Made by a program: the position numbers and the translations under genes
The notes under the pieces: model-generated
Told to the model about the DNA's origin: nothing
What the model saw: the letters and a program-made list of their open reading frames with translations, nothing else
Databases searched by the model: none
Assembly: GCF_001746365.1 (NCBI RefSeq)
Contig: NZ_MJAJ01000001.1
Span: 7,182-71,181, forward strand
Source of the DNA: Streptomyces sp. LUP30
Lineage (GTDB): Bacteria; Actinomycetota; Actinomycetes; Streptomycetales; Streptomycetaceae
Direction: 5' to 3'
Length of the DNA stretch: 64,000 nucleotides
Part shown: piece after piece, positions 8,691 through 17,124 of the stretch
How positions within the stretch are numbered: position 1 is the stretch's first letter
How the letters are laid out: every line of letters begins with the position of its first letter

Positions 8691-10061
8691 ATGAGACTGT
8701 TCTCTGCTGGACGCCCGGTATGGCTCAGATCCGGCGCCGCCGTGGCGGTGGCGGCCGGCCTATTGACTGCCGGCCTCGCCGCGCCCGCATTAGCTGACGG
8801 CCGTCAGCCGCAGACTGACCAGTTGTCGATCAACGAGCCGTACGATCAAACCCTGCCGCTTGGCACCGACGGCGGTCAACCGCAGTCCCGCTCCCTCCAC
8901 GTCGGCATCTACCACGACAACGAGAACTTCACCGTGACCGACGGCAGGCTCACCGTCGACATCTCCGACCTCACGGGGGTCGCCGAGGTGACCTGGCCTG
9001 ACAACTGCACGCCGAGCGGCACGAGCGCGGTGTGCGACATCCCCGTGGTGCCCGCGATCCAGGGGGACTACGAGAAGCAGGTGTTCCTGACGGTGCGCGC
9101 GGCCGACGGCGCTGCGGCGGGCGCACAGGGCAAGATCACCTACGAGGCGACCGCCACCGGCGGCCCTGACGGTACGCTCACCGCGCCGCACGACAGCTTC
9201 CACACCACCCTTACCGTCGGCACCGGGCCCGACCTCGCCATCGACTCCATCGCCGACGTCGAGGACGGTCAGCCAGGCGACGAGCGGACAATCCCGTTCA
9301 AGGTCACCAACAACGGCAATGAGCGCGCGAACGGATTCACCGTCAAGCTGCATGCCTCGTACGGCCTGACGGATCTGACCCGGTACGACGCCTGCGCCTA
9401 CACCTCGACGGACGGCAACGACTACGCACCGTCGAACGAGGCAATCTGCACCTTTGACCAGGTGCTGGCGCCGGGCGACTCCTTCGAGCTGCCCGAACCG
9501 CTGACGGTGCGACTCGCCCCGCACGCGCTGCACGAGCGGCTCGACCTCGACATCGTGCCGGGCGGCGGCGCCCAGGACATCGACTCCGAGAATAACTACG
9601 CGGCCCTGCGGATCAGCGCGGACAACACCGCGGACTTCTCCGTGACCGGTGACACCATCTCCGGCACGGCGGGCCAAACGGCCACCGCCGAGCTCACGTT
9701 CAAGAACAACGGCCCGGCCTGGCTCGGCAACCTCGGCTCTGGCGACCCAGTCGCCGAGGTCCGGCTGATCGTGCCCACGGGCACCAAAGTCACCGGTGTG
9801 CCGTCTGGCTGCTACCCCCACACCCTCGCCGGCGGCTACTACCCGAAGCAGACGGGCGCCCCGCGCTACGACTGCAACCTGCCGTACTGGGTGCTGGAGG
9901 ACACCCAGCGCACGTTCGCGTTCTCCGTGCGCGTCGACACCGTGGTTCCCGGCGCGGCCGGCGCCGTGAGCATCCACCCCCCGTTCGGGGAGTTCGGCCA
10001 ATACCCCTTCGACTTCGACCCGGTCCCCGCGAACAACACGGCGGTCCTGGCCGTCAACTGA
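8691..10061 (+). CDS. Secreted protein with CARDB/DUF11-like beta domains
   Basis: A 456-aa protein starting at ATG with a Sec signal peptide: arginines near the start, a hydrophobic AAVAVAAGLLTAGLAA core and cleavage after ALA near residue 36. The mature part consists of beta-rich domains. One, around residues 180-290, reads DLAIDSIADVEDGQPGDERT with FKVTNNGNERANGF, the pattern of CARDB/DUF11 adhesin-like repeats. A similar unit around 310-400 contains ATAELTFKNNGPAW. Cysteines occur in pairs, consistent with disulfides outside the cell. No LPXTG sorting signal or transmembrane tail is seen, so free secretion is likely. Function unknown. A strong hairpin follows the gene. Confidence 0.75.
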   Translation: MRLFSAGRPVWLRSGAAVAVAAGLLTAGLAAPALADGRQPQTDQLSINEPYDQTLPLGTDGGQPQSRSLHVGIYHDNENFTVTDGRLTVDISDLTGVAEVTWPDNCTPSGTSAVCDIPVVPAIQGDYEKQVFLTVRAADGAAAGAQGKITYEATATGGPDGTLTAPHDSFHTTLTVGTGPDLAIDSIADVEDGQPGDERTIPFKVTNNGNERANGFTVKLHASYGLTDLTRYDACAYTSTDGNDYAPSNEAICTFDQVLAPGDSFELPEPLTVRLAPHALHERLDLDIVPGGGAQDIDSENNYAALRISADNTADFSVTGDTISGTAGQTATAELTFKNNGPAWLGNLGSGDPVAEVRLIVPTGTKVTGVPSGCYPHTLAGGYYPKQTGAPRYDCNLPYWVLEDTQRTFAFSVRVDTVVPGAAGAVSIHPPFGEFGQYPFDFDPVPANNTAVLAVN

Positions 10062-10161
10062 CCGGCCCAGGCATTCGGAACAACCACCCAGGCGACTACG
10101 AACCCACGCTTCACAGGGCAGCTACTGGCGGTCGGTCTCAGCCGGCCCGAGCCTGGCGTCC

Positions 10162-10200
10162 GGGGTTGTCCGCACCGCCGATAGCGGTACGGACAACCCC
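10162..10200 (+). terminator. Hairpin terminator after the secreted-protein gene
   Basis: Nearly perfect inverted repeat with 11-base outer arms (GGGGTTGTCCG/CGGACAACCCC) and a further ACCGC/GCGGT inner stem around a CGATA loop, separated by one mismatch. It lies 100 bases beyond the stop of the secreted-protein gene and just before the recombinase remnant. There is no T-run, as is common for GC-rich actinomycete terminators. Confidence 0.7.
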
Positions 10201-10201
10201 C

Positions 10202-10849
10202 GTGCTACCGCCCGATGCCCGGATCCACCGGGACGAGTACCCCCGCCAGCTGGGGCTGAAGGCCAACTTCATCGACGAGTATCTGATGGAGCAGATCGAG
10301 TCCGAGGAGAACCTGTCGCTGCTCGATCCCGAGACCCTCACGCTGGTGTTGAGCTGCCGCGACGAGGGATTGCGCATCAGCGAAGCACTCACTCTGAAGA
10401 CCGACTGCCTGAAGAAGACCCCGTCCGGCCGCTGGGCCCTGATCCACTACAAGAGCAAGGACAAGAGCTTCCGGGCCATCCCCGCCTCCCGCGTGGTCGT
10501 GGACGCGGTGCGTGGACAGCACCGCCGCGTTCGCGAACGCTTCGGTGACAGCTGCCGCTGGCTGTTCGCCATGGTCAGCGGCAACCCGGATGGGAAATAT
10601 CCTGCTGGAGATGGACCGGCCCAAGAGCCGACTCATCTGACTGCGCAATCCCAACGTCGTCCGACTCCTCCAGGGCCTGGCCACGGGCAGTATTCCGCTC
10701 ACCCATGACGGGCTGCACCAGGAAACCCCCTGGCGAACCGTCACTCACCTGCGTGACCTGCTGATGCTCGCGCTGGAGGCGGGCCTTGAGGAAGACTTCG
10801 GCGGCGACGGCCAGCTCACCCCCGGCCCGCTGCTGCGCCGCACGCGGTG
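10202..10849 (+). pseudogene. Tyrosine recombinase remnants (two fragments)
   Basis: From about 10202 the frame gives HRDEYPRQLGLKANFIDEY and CRDEGLRISEALTLKTDC. This is the catalytic first-arginine region of the large Streptomyces site-specific integrases related to Tn554-type recombinases. It shifts and stops soon after RWLFAMVSGNP. A second piece (about 10645-10849) encodes RNPNVVRLLQGLATG and ETPWRTVTHLRDLLM, which belongs to a partner recombinase of the same system. Neither has the H-x-x-R and tyrosine end, so both are inactive. They probably mark an old integrated element. Confidence 0.65.
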
Positions 10850-10876
10850 ACCTCCGGGAATGGTTCGGCCTACGCC

Positions 10877-11455
10877 TCACACCACCGATGCCCGGAAAGG
10901 ATCAGTGGGAACGATCTCCGCGTCGTCGAAGAGTTGCTCCAACGCCTCGTGGCCCTCGCGCCGGCGGAACTCCATCTCGGCGGCCGTCACAGGCAGGGTC
11001 CACAGGATGCGGGCGTGTCCCTCGGGCAGTGGACAGTGCTCAAGGTCAGGCCCGTGGAGATAGGGCAGGCTGATCAGCAGGTGGTCGCAGGCCGAGCCTG
11101 GCACCCATGGTTCACCGATCGGCATGCTGTGCTCCAGATCGAGCTGATGGCCCCCGCAGTGGTAGTAGGCGATCATGGCCATGAGGTCGATGAACCGCTG
11201 ATCTCGGACGTGAGCGGTCAAGACGAACTCAAGCCCATGACCGTCCTTCTCCATCGCGGCCCAGCACCCAGCGGTCACATAGGCCCAGCCATCGCTGCGT
11301 GGACCTGGGCCAACAACGAGAACCCGCAGGTCGGGCAGAATCTCGCGCCGCTCCGGCCCCAGGTCGCAGACGACAACCTCAACGGAATGCCCCTCGAAGA
11401 ACGCACGGACATGTGACTCAACGGTCTCCACGGCCAGCAGCCTCGCATCACTCAC
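10877..11455 (-). CDS. Suppressor-of-fused (SUFU) domain protein
   Basis: A 192-aa soluble protein from GTG (MSDARLLAVE). The PGPRSDGWAYVTAGCWAA stretch and later IGEPWVPGSACDHLLISLPY match the bacterial SUFU-like domain, also found among immunity proteins of polymorphic toxin systems. There is no signal peptide. The neighbours are broken recombinase pieces on one side and the coiled-coil gene on the other, both on the opposite strand, so it is a single-gene unit. An orphan-immunity role is an inference from the family; no partner toxin was recognised next to it. Confidence 0.75.
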   Translation of the reverse strand: MSDARLLAVETVESHVRAFFEGHSVEVVVCDLGPERREILPDLRVLVVGPGPRSDGWAYVTAGCWAAMEKDGHGLEFVLTAHVRDQRFIDLMAMIAYYHCGGHQLDLEHSMPIGEPWVPGSACDHLLISLPYLHGPDLEHCPLPEGHARILWTLPVTAAEMEFRRREGHEALEQLFDDAEIVPTDPFRASVV

Positions 11456-11538
11456 CGCGCGATCATGCCAGACCCAACCAACTGGCCCGACTTCTCACCC
11501 AGCGTCATGGCCTGTGGACCTCGATTGCGAATACGCGG

Positions 11539-12189
11539 ATGGTATCCGGAATCAGGATAGGACGGAGCACCGCGGGTGTCGCGCTCGACGCGCTGTCCGA
11601 CACGCACCGGAAACTGCGCGACGAGCATCACGAACTCAGCGGGAAGCACGAGGAGTTGGGTGGGCGGTACCGGGGGCTGGAACAGACCCACGCCGCCCTC
11701 ACGAGCGAGCACGGCACCCTTCGAACCGAGCACGGCCGGCTTCAGGGAGAGGCCGAGGCGCTGCACGCGCGCGTGGAGCAGCTGTCCGAGGAGAAGGGCC
11801 GCCTTGAGGAGTCACAGCGGCGTACGGCCGCCGACCTCGTCCGCGTGCAGACCGAGAACACGGGCTTGACCGCCCGGCTCGGCGAAATCGAAACGCACCG
11901 CGAGGAGCTCAAGGAGACGATCGGGCGCCTGAACACCCGGCTCGACGAGGAACGTGACCAGCACCGTCGAGAGATGGCCGCCCTGCGCGCGCGGCTCGAT
12001 GCTGCCCAGGCGGCGGCCGAACCGCCCGCCGCCACCGGCGACGGGTCCGGCCCGGACCTGCTCGACGAGCCGGAGCCAGCTGAGCCGGAGCGCGACAGCG
12101 ACGACGACCCCGCGGCCGCCGGGTCGGCCAGCGGGCTCCGGCGGCCATCCTCGACCTGGGCGTGCACGGAGGATCCGGTTGGACCCTGA
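11539..12189 (+). CDS. Coiled-coil protein, copy 1 N-terminal part
   Basis: A 216-aa frame from ATG, almost wholly heptad-patterned from residue 20 to 160 (LRDEHHELSGKHEELGG, LHARVEQLSEEKGRLEE and similar). This is a long parallel coiled coil, followed by an acidic DEPEPAEPERDSDDD linker. The frame ends at 12189, but a neighbouring frame at 12141-12300 continues with ILDLGVHGGSGWTL. A partial second copy of the locus (16443-17970) carries the same units in the same order. The original protein was therefore probably coiled coil, then a GGSGW domain, then the C-terminal domain at 12319-13281. Function unknown. Confidence 0.55.
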   Translation: MVSGIRIGRSTAGVALDALSDTHRKLRDEHHELSGKHEELGGRYRGLEQTHAALTSEHGTLRTEHGRLQGEAEALHARVEQLSEEKGRLEESQRRTAADLVRVQTENTGLTARLGEIETHREELKETIGRLNTRLDEERDQHRREMAALRARLDAAQAAAEPPAATGDGSGPDLLDEPEPAEPERDSDDDPAAAGSASGLRRPSSTWACTEDPVGP

Positions 12190-12318
12190 CGCGCTACGAG
12201 GACGACCACAGCCGCTGGCGGGTTCTGCGCGACGGCGAGATCGCGGGCAGCATCCAGCCCGAGCACTCCCAGCACGGCACCTCGGCTGCTCGGCTGGTCC
12301 GCCCGGACCAGCTACACC
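12141..12318 (+). pseudogene. GGSGW-type middle domain of copy 1, out of frame on both sides
   Basis: Between the coiled-coil frame and the C-terminal frame, a third frame encodes LDLGVHGGSGWTLTRYEDD and VLRDGEIAGSIQPEHS. The sequence then shifts again into the downstream frame, which supplies LLGWSARTSYTMPL. In copy 2 the equivalent domain (about 16836-17090) is continuous: VDLGRHGGSGWSFMRR, then LLGWSTRTSHFIPL, then FANREQAAGAVIR. Two indels within about 150 bases are needed to restore copy 1. I do not recognise the domain; it looks like a small beta-rich module ending in a helix. Confidence 0.5.
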
Positions 12319-13281
12319 ATGCCGCTGCGTCCGCCTCACGGCCAGAAGCGCTTCGCCAACCGTGAGCACGCCGCGGCTGCGGTCATCCGTGACGGCCTGC
12401 GCCGGGCCCCCGGCGCGGGAGCGGCCGCGGTGGCCGGTGCCTTCACCGCTCTCAGCGAGCCGGAGCAGAACGCTCTGGTCGCCGCGGTGATCCCGCTGGC
12501 CACCGCCACCCCGGAACGCGGCGGCCGGTTGGCACGCCTCCCCCAGGATGTCCGGGATGCCGCGCTGCGCACCGCCCTGCGCGTGCCCGGCGAACAGGAC
12601 CTCCGACACCTCGCCGACCACGACGCCGCGGTGCTCGGCCGTAGCAAGGAGGCCCGGCAACTGCTCCGCGCGCTTCAGGTCCTCGCCCCGGCCGATACGC
12701 AGGAGCCTGGCCCAGTCGACCTGGGCACGATCGGCGGCCGCGCGTGGCGGCTGGAGCCCGACCCCGCCTACTTCGGCGGCTACCGCGTGCTCGCCGGTGG
12801 CACCGACGTCGGCGTCATCGCCCCCGTCCGACCCCGCAAGAGCGACACCGTCCGGTGGACGGCCGAACACCGGCGGCGCACTCTCGGACGCGGCCCCGCC
12901 CACGCCAGCCGGGACACCGCCGCCCGGGCAGTCATCGCAGCGGAGGACGCCTGGGCGCCACTGCCCGACCTGGACGACAAGGCCTACCTGCGCATACCGG
13001 CCGGACTGCGCTCGAACCTGTACGGCGCGGCCGGCCGCATCGACCTGCGGCGCGGCCGACTCGCCCAGGTCCAGCCCGGCTCCTACCGCCAGCAGCTCCA
13101 CGCCGCGCTCAGCCAGGCTCGGCGTAGCGCCAGCGGCCGGATCGGAGGCCCGCACCTGGCCGTCCTACTCGATGCCGCCTGCGAGGACCTCGGCGCCCCC
13201 AACAGCGCATCCGCCCAGCGGCTGTACGACGCGATCCAGGAGATCCGCGCCGTCCTAGTGGCCGGAGCGGACACCGCCTGA
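12319..13281 (+). CDS. Conserved C-terminal domain of the coiled-coil locus, copy 1 (320 aa)
   Basis: An uninterrupted 320-codon frame from an ATG that lies within the middle domain. It begins PLRPPHGQKRFANRE and continues as an alanine-rich helical region, then a segment with RAWRLEPDPAYFGGYRVL and IAPVRPRKSDTVRWTAEHRR, and a helical tail ending VAGADTA. About 90% of the DNA from 12700 on repeats at 17430-17970. No catalytic motif, signal peptide or membrane segment is seen. It may still be translated alone from 12319, but more likely it is the tail of a longer coiled-coil protein. It ends 18 bases from the convergent patatin gene. Confidence 0.55.
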   Translation: MPLRPPHGQKRFANREHAAAAVIRDGLRRAPGAGAAAVAGAFTALSEPEQNALVAAVIPLATATPERGGRLARLPQDVRDAALRTALRVPGEQDLRHLADHDAAVLGRSKEARQLLRALQVLAPADTQEPGPVDLGTIGGRAWRLEPDPAYFGGYRVLAGGTDVGVIAPVRPRKSDTVRWTAEHRRRTLGRGPAHASRDTAARAVIAAEDAWAPLPDLDDKAYLRIPAGLRSNLYGAAGRIDLRRGRLAQVQPGSYRQQLHAALSQARRSASGRIGGPHLAVLLDAACEDLGAPNSASAQRLYDAIQEIRAVLVAGADTA

Positions 13282-13299
13282 GCGCCCCGTCGGCGGGTC

Positions 13300-15630
13300 T
13301 CAGCCTCCGTCTGTCGGTGAACGTCTCGCCTGCCGACGGGCCCGCCTTGCCCGCCGCCAGCTCCGCCACTTCAGACGCCAGTGGTATTGCCAGGCCAGGG
13401 GCCGTGCCAGGAGCCGCTTCTTAAGTCCCAGGGGGCGCAGCAGATTCCGCCGTGCCTTCGCGGTCAGGTCGTGTGCCAAGACATCGTCGTCCGTCATGTC
13501 GCTGAGTTGTTTCAGGCGACCTCTCATACGCTCGATGGGTTCGTCGCCCTGCCCCGGCAGGTCCTCCCTCCGAAGGATCGCCTCGTGGAGTCTGCTTTCC
13601 GTCTCCTCGCCGTCCGGTTGCCCTGGCAGGAGGGACAGGAGGTGATGGGCGGCGTCGAGGCGCCCCCACGCAAAGTCGTGACACCGCCATTCCTTGCTCA
13701 GGAACGCCGCGAAGTGGTAACAGCGCAGCCCGTACAGCTTCTTGGCGCCCAGGTCCACCGACCAGTCCTCGTTGAAAAGCGGCCCCATGTGATCAGGACC
13801 GAGCCGCAGGAACTGGAACTCAGGGGTGAGCTTTTCCATGGCACGCGCGGGTGGGGCGAAGCTCTGCGTGAGGACCTCCACCAGCAGCATGGCGGCAACG
13901 ACGTGTTCCGCCGTCTCCCAGTGCCCCAGAGGTGTGAGTTTGCTTCCGCGGGCCGCTGACAGGAAGCAGTGCGCGGCGGCACCCACCAGGCGGCCGACCT
14001 GTGAGGGGACTGAGAGGTCGATGAAGAGGGCTCTGAGCTTGATCGCCTCCTCGCTCGGACCGGGAGGACACTCGTCCCATTGCGTCTTCTTGCGGACAAC
14101 CTCGTTGATGGCCAGGACCTTGAGAAGACTGTCGTTGACGAACAGGATCCCCTCGGACACCCGGTGCGCCCACCCGCTGTCATCGGCCTTCCGGGCCTCT
14201 CGCAGCAGCAGATGAAGCAGGGCAAGAAGGTTTTGCAGCAGACGTTCCGCTGGGGTGATACCCCAAGACCACTCGTCCAGGCGGGGCGCGTTGAGGCTCT
14301 CCACCATTCTGGGCGGAAACCACATCAGGTCGTCCTGATCGAGGACCTGCCTGATGATCGCTTCCAGAGGCTCGTCGGCGACTTTAAGTACGGTCACCCG
14401 CGCATTGGTGACAGCGAGCCGTTTCCGTACAGCCAGGACCCGGCTCCTTCGGTACTCGCTGTACAGCGCCTGTGCCGCCTTCTGCATGCGGTCGTGCTCA
14501 GCGGGTCCACCCCTCAGGAGCCGCAAGAGCAGTTCGTCCCGCGATCTCGGGCCGCTGATCTCCAGGCGAAACTGCACATCCTCGATTCCGGAGCGGAAGT
14601 CAACTTCCTGCGGGTAGTTCAACGCGCTCCAGGCAGCCGTCCTCCTGCCGATCTCGCCACACCGGCTGTCCTTGACTGCCTCGTCGGCCAGCATTCCCCC
14701 GGAGGGAGCAACGAACATGACGACACGCTCGGCCGGGCCGCCACGCCGTTCAGTGATCTCGTCGAGGACGGGGGTGAAGGGCGCGTTGTTGAGAACACCA
14801 CCGTCCATCACGCAACTCGCGGGGACGTCGAGCCCCTTGTCCGGGTGAACCCGGTAGGCGAGGAGCGGATGTTCACTGACCGGCTGGAACGCCACCGGAT
14901 AGCTGGCCGTAGCGCGCGCCGCTGTGACCAGAGCCTCGTTATGGTCCTCAGTAAACTGCCTGGTGGCCCGCTTTTGGAACTCCCACCCGGTCCGCTTGCC
15001 CTCATAGCGGAAGCTCTCGGGTTCATTGCGGAACCGATACATGCGGCGGTGGTCCCGCACGCTGAAGAGGCTGCCGGCGGCGTCCTCGTAGGTCCGGGGG
15101 CGGCCGTCCAGGGCGGTGGCGGTGACGAAGAGGGTGACGCGCTCCTGGGGCTCCGGTCCTCGCAGCATGCCGTCGAGAACGTCCTTCACCTGGTCCTTGA
15201 ACCAGTCGCCGTCGAGCAGCGCCTCCCGGCGCGGGCTGCGCTTGCGGCACAGCTCGTCCAGTGAGGCGACATCGCGCCACAATTGGCGAAGCTTTAGCAG
15301 CTGCGATCCCCGGGCAATGCCGGTGGCCAGGAGCAGGCCGTTGAGACCGCCGGCGGACGTGCCGGAGATGATGTCGATCTTCACCTCGACCCCGGCCCTC
15401 TCCGCGACCTCCTGCCACAGTTTGAAGACCTCGCGCTCCTTTTCCGGGACTGTGTCCGGGTGGTCTCCGCGGGACGCTCGCCGGAGCAGGTCGAGTTCGT
15501 GGGTGACGCCGCCCATCCACACGGCGAGACTGACACCGCCGTTCATCACCAGTGCGATCCGGAGTTCGGCCTTCGGCAGGGACTGTGGCTCGTCCCGGGC
15601 GCAGGGGGCCGTGTGATTGTCGTCGGGCAT
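13300..15630 (-). CDS. Patatin-like phospholipase with DUF3376-type C-terminus
   Basis: A 776-aa protein from an ATG with a GGAGG site at good spacing; that site is why this start was preferred over the longer frame to 15900. The N-terminal patatin domain is complete: ELRIALVMNGGVSLAVWMGG (oxyanion glycines, residues 22-41), nucleophile motif GTSAG with S92, and the catalytic DGG at 276-278. The long helical remainder matches the patatin-related family that carries a DUF3376 region. It should hydrolyse acyl esters of membrane lipids in the cytoplasm or at the membrane. Both sides are occupied by convergent or unrelated genes, with the two coiled-coil copies bracketing it. Confidence 0.85.
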   Translation of the reverse strand: MPDDNHTAPCARDEPQSLPKAELRIALVMNGGVSLAVWMGGVTHELDLLRRASRGDHPDTVPEKEREVFKLWQEVAERAGVEVKIDIISGTSAGGLNGLLLATGIARGSQLLKLRQLWRDVASLDELCRKRSPRREALLDGDWFKDQVKDVLDGMLRGPEPQERVTLFVTATALDGRPRTYEDAAGSLFSVRDHRRMYRFRNEPESFRYEGKRTGWEFQKRATRQFTEDHNEALVTAARATASYPVAFQPVSEHPLLAYRVHPDKGLDVPASCVMDGGVLNNAPFTPVLDEITERRGGPAERVVMFVAPSGGMLADEAVKDSRCGEIGRRTAAWSALNYPQEVDFRSGIEDVQFRLEISGPRSRDELLLRLLRGGPAEHDRMQKAAQALYSEYRRSRVLAVRKRLAVTNARVTVLKVADEPLEAIIRQVLDQDDLMWFPPRMVESLNAPRLDEWSWGITPAERLLQNLLALLHLLLREARKADDSGWAHRVSEGILFVNDSLLKVLAINEVVRKKTQWDECPPGPSEEAIKLRALFIDLSVPSQVGRLVGAAAHCFLSAARGSKLTPLGHWETAEHVVAAMLLVEVLTQSFAPPARAMEKLTPEFQFLRLGPDHMGPLFNEDWSVDLGAKKLYGLRCYHFAAFLSKEWRCHDFAWGRLDAAHHLLSLLPGQPDGEETESRLHEAILRREDLPGQGDEPIERMRGRLKQLSDMTDDDVLAHDLTAKARRNLLRPLGLKKRLLARPLAWQYHWRLKWRSWRRARRARRQARRSPTDGG

Positions 15631-15881
15631 GCGATGTCCTCCAACGGCGCCAATCGTCCGGCCAAGCCAAACGCCCTTTCGGGTGGATGACGCTCCCAGC
15701 CTCGCTTCGTCCGAGGGCAGGCGCCACTGGGTGGTGCCATCCGGACGGCAGGTCGCACCCTTCCGGGGTACTGCCGCGGAAACCCGGGCCACCACGCAAA
15801 GGCGCGGTGGCCCGGGGCCTACACCGTGCCGACAGGGCTGTCTAGTGACCCCGCCCAGGGACGCCCCCAGCCAGCCAGGTG
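15631..15881. other. Upstream region of the patatin gene
   Basis: About 250 bases containing the ribosome-binding site of the patatin gene and presumably its promoter. A weak continuation of the patatin reading frame runs through it without credible coding features. Nothing else is recognised. Confidence 0.4.
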
Positions 15882-16437
15882 CTAAATGGGTGCTGACCAC
15901 CGGCCGCGGGAGAGCGTTGCCTCCCCGTCAGGGGTGATGGTGACCCGGGCCCCGTTCACGGGCAGCTCTCCGCCGGTGATGAGGCGGTCGAGAATGTCGG
16001 TCAGCAGGTCCCATAGTCGGCGGGGGCCGCCTTGGTCGCGGGGGCGGTCGACGCTGGCGCGGGCCCAAGATCCGTCGGGGTGGGCCATCCACACGGTGCG
16101 CCTGCTGCTCTCGTGCTGCTCGGTGCGGTGCTCGATGCCGGGCGTCTCCACCAGGGTGGCGTGGCACGGCCCAGGAGTCCGGTACGTACGTGAGCGGATA
16201 TCGGCTGGCGGTCACCGTCTCCCCGTCCTTGTCCGCGGCCTGCCACACCTCGGCGGTCGGTGAGGTGTCGTCGTAGTCGTCGCCGTGGCGGGTGCGCATG
16301 AACGTGGCCTGGTCGGAGGCGATGAAGCCGCGGGCGCCGCCGTCCGGCGTCTTGTCGGCGACGAGGATCATCGCAGTACCGCTGATGGTGGTGACCAGCC
16401 GGCCCCCGGGGCGCAGCGCGTGCAGCCACGAGCCGGA
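15882..16437 (-). pseudogene. Methyltransferase C-terminal remnant (graspetide-maturation type)
   Basis: Reading leftward from about 16437 the frame gives LHALRPGGRLVTTISGTAM and later YDDTSPTAEVWQ. This is the post-SAM-site half of a protein-isoaspartate-like methyltransferase of the kind found with ATP-grasp peptide ligases. A shift near 16155 moves it to the frame METPGIEHRTEQHESSRRT, ending GRWSAPI. The SAM-binding N-terminal half is missing: the fragment stops exactly where coiled-coil copy 2 begins. The assignment to the ATP-grasp peptide type is from remembered family features. No precursor peptide or ATP-grasp gene is present nearby. Confidence 0.5.
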
Positions 16438-16442
16438 CGGAG

Positions 16443-17122
16443 ACGGTGCTGCATGCACGCGTGGAAGAGTTGTCCGGCGAGAAAGCCCGCCTTGAGGAGG
16501 AAGCGCCGCACGGCCGCCGAACTCGCCTCCGCGCAGACCGCGAACACGGGTCTGACCGCCCAGCTCGGTGAACTGCGCGAGCACCGCGAGGAACTCAAGG
16601 CGCAGATCGGACGCCAGGCCGGGCAACTGGAAGACGAACGCGTACGGCACCGCCGGGAAGTGGAGACGCTGCGCGGCCAACTGGACGGGTCCCGCGCGGC
16701 AGCCCCGCGGGCAGACGGTCCGAGCGAAGACGAGTCCGCTCCGGGGACCGAGGACGACCAGGTGCCGACCGGGGCACAGGGACGGCCCCGCGACGGACGA
16801 TTCCGATGAGGCCCCGGACAGCACGGGACCGGCCTTCCCCGCGGCGATCGTCGACCTCGGCCGGCACGGCGGATCCGGCTGGAGCTTCATGCGCAGAGAC
16901 CCGGGCTGGGACACCTGGACAGTGCTGCACGACGGCGAGACGGCCGGCAGCATCTGCCCCAAGCACTCCCTGCTCGGCAACTCCCTGCTGGGCTGGTCCA
17001 CGCGGACGTCGCATTTCATCCCACTGTCGCCGTACAAGGAGAAGTACTTCGCCAACCGTGAGCAGGCGGCCGGTGCGGTCATCCGCGAGCCCCGCGCCGA
17101 GCGGCGAGCGCCGCGCCGGTAG
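16443..17122 (+). pseudogene. Coiled-coil locus copy 2, 5'-truncated coil plus GGSGW domain
   Basis: From about 16443 the sequence parallels copy 1: LHARVEELSGEKARLEE in place of LHARVEQLSEEKGRLEE. The first 80 or so codons of the coil are absent and the junction abuts the methyltransferase remnant. The coil frame ends at 16809. An overlapping frame carries the intact middle domain (VDLGRHGGSGWSFMRR to VIREPRAERR) and stops at 17122, where a single-base change separates it from the C-terminal domain. The truncation and two shifts indicate a decayed duplicate made by recombination. Confidence 0.6.
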
Positions 17123-17124
17123 CC

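Noticed and set aside
8790..10001. Minus-strand frame opposite the secreted protein
   Set aside because: The plus-strand gene has a signal peptide and beta-domain motifs; the mirror frame has none.
11539..13281. Programmed ribosomal frameshifting in the coiled-coil gene
   Set aside because: The direction of the shifts differs between the two copies and no slippery sequence is conserved at the joints.
14080..15264. Plus-strand frame opposite the patatin gene
   Set aside because: Antisense to a gene with complete patatin motifs and no coding features of its own.
13300..15630. Patatin as CBASS effector
   Set aside because: CBASS phospholipase effectors sit beside a cGAS/DncV-like nucleotidyltransferase. 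None is present, and the DUF3376-type tail marks another patatin group.
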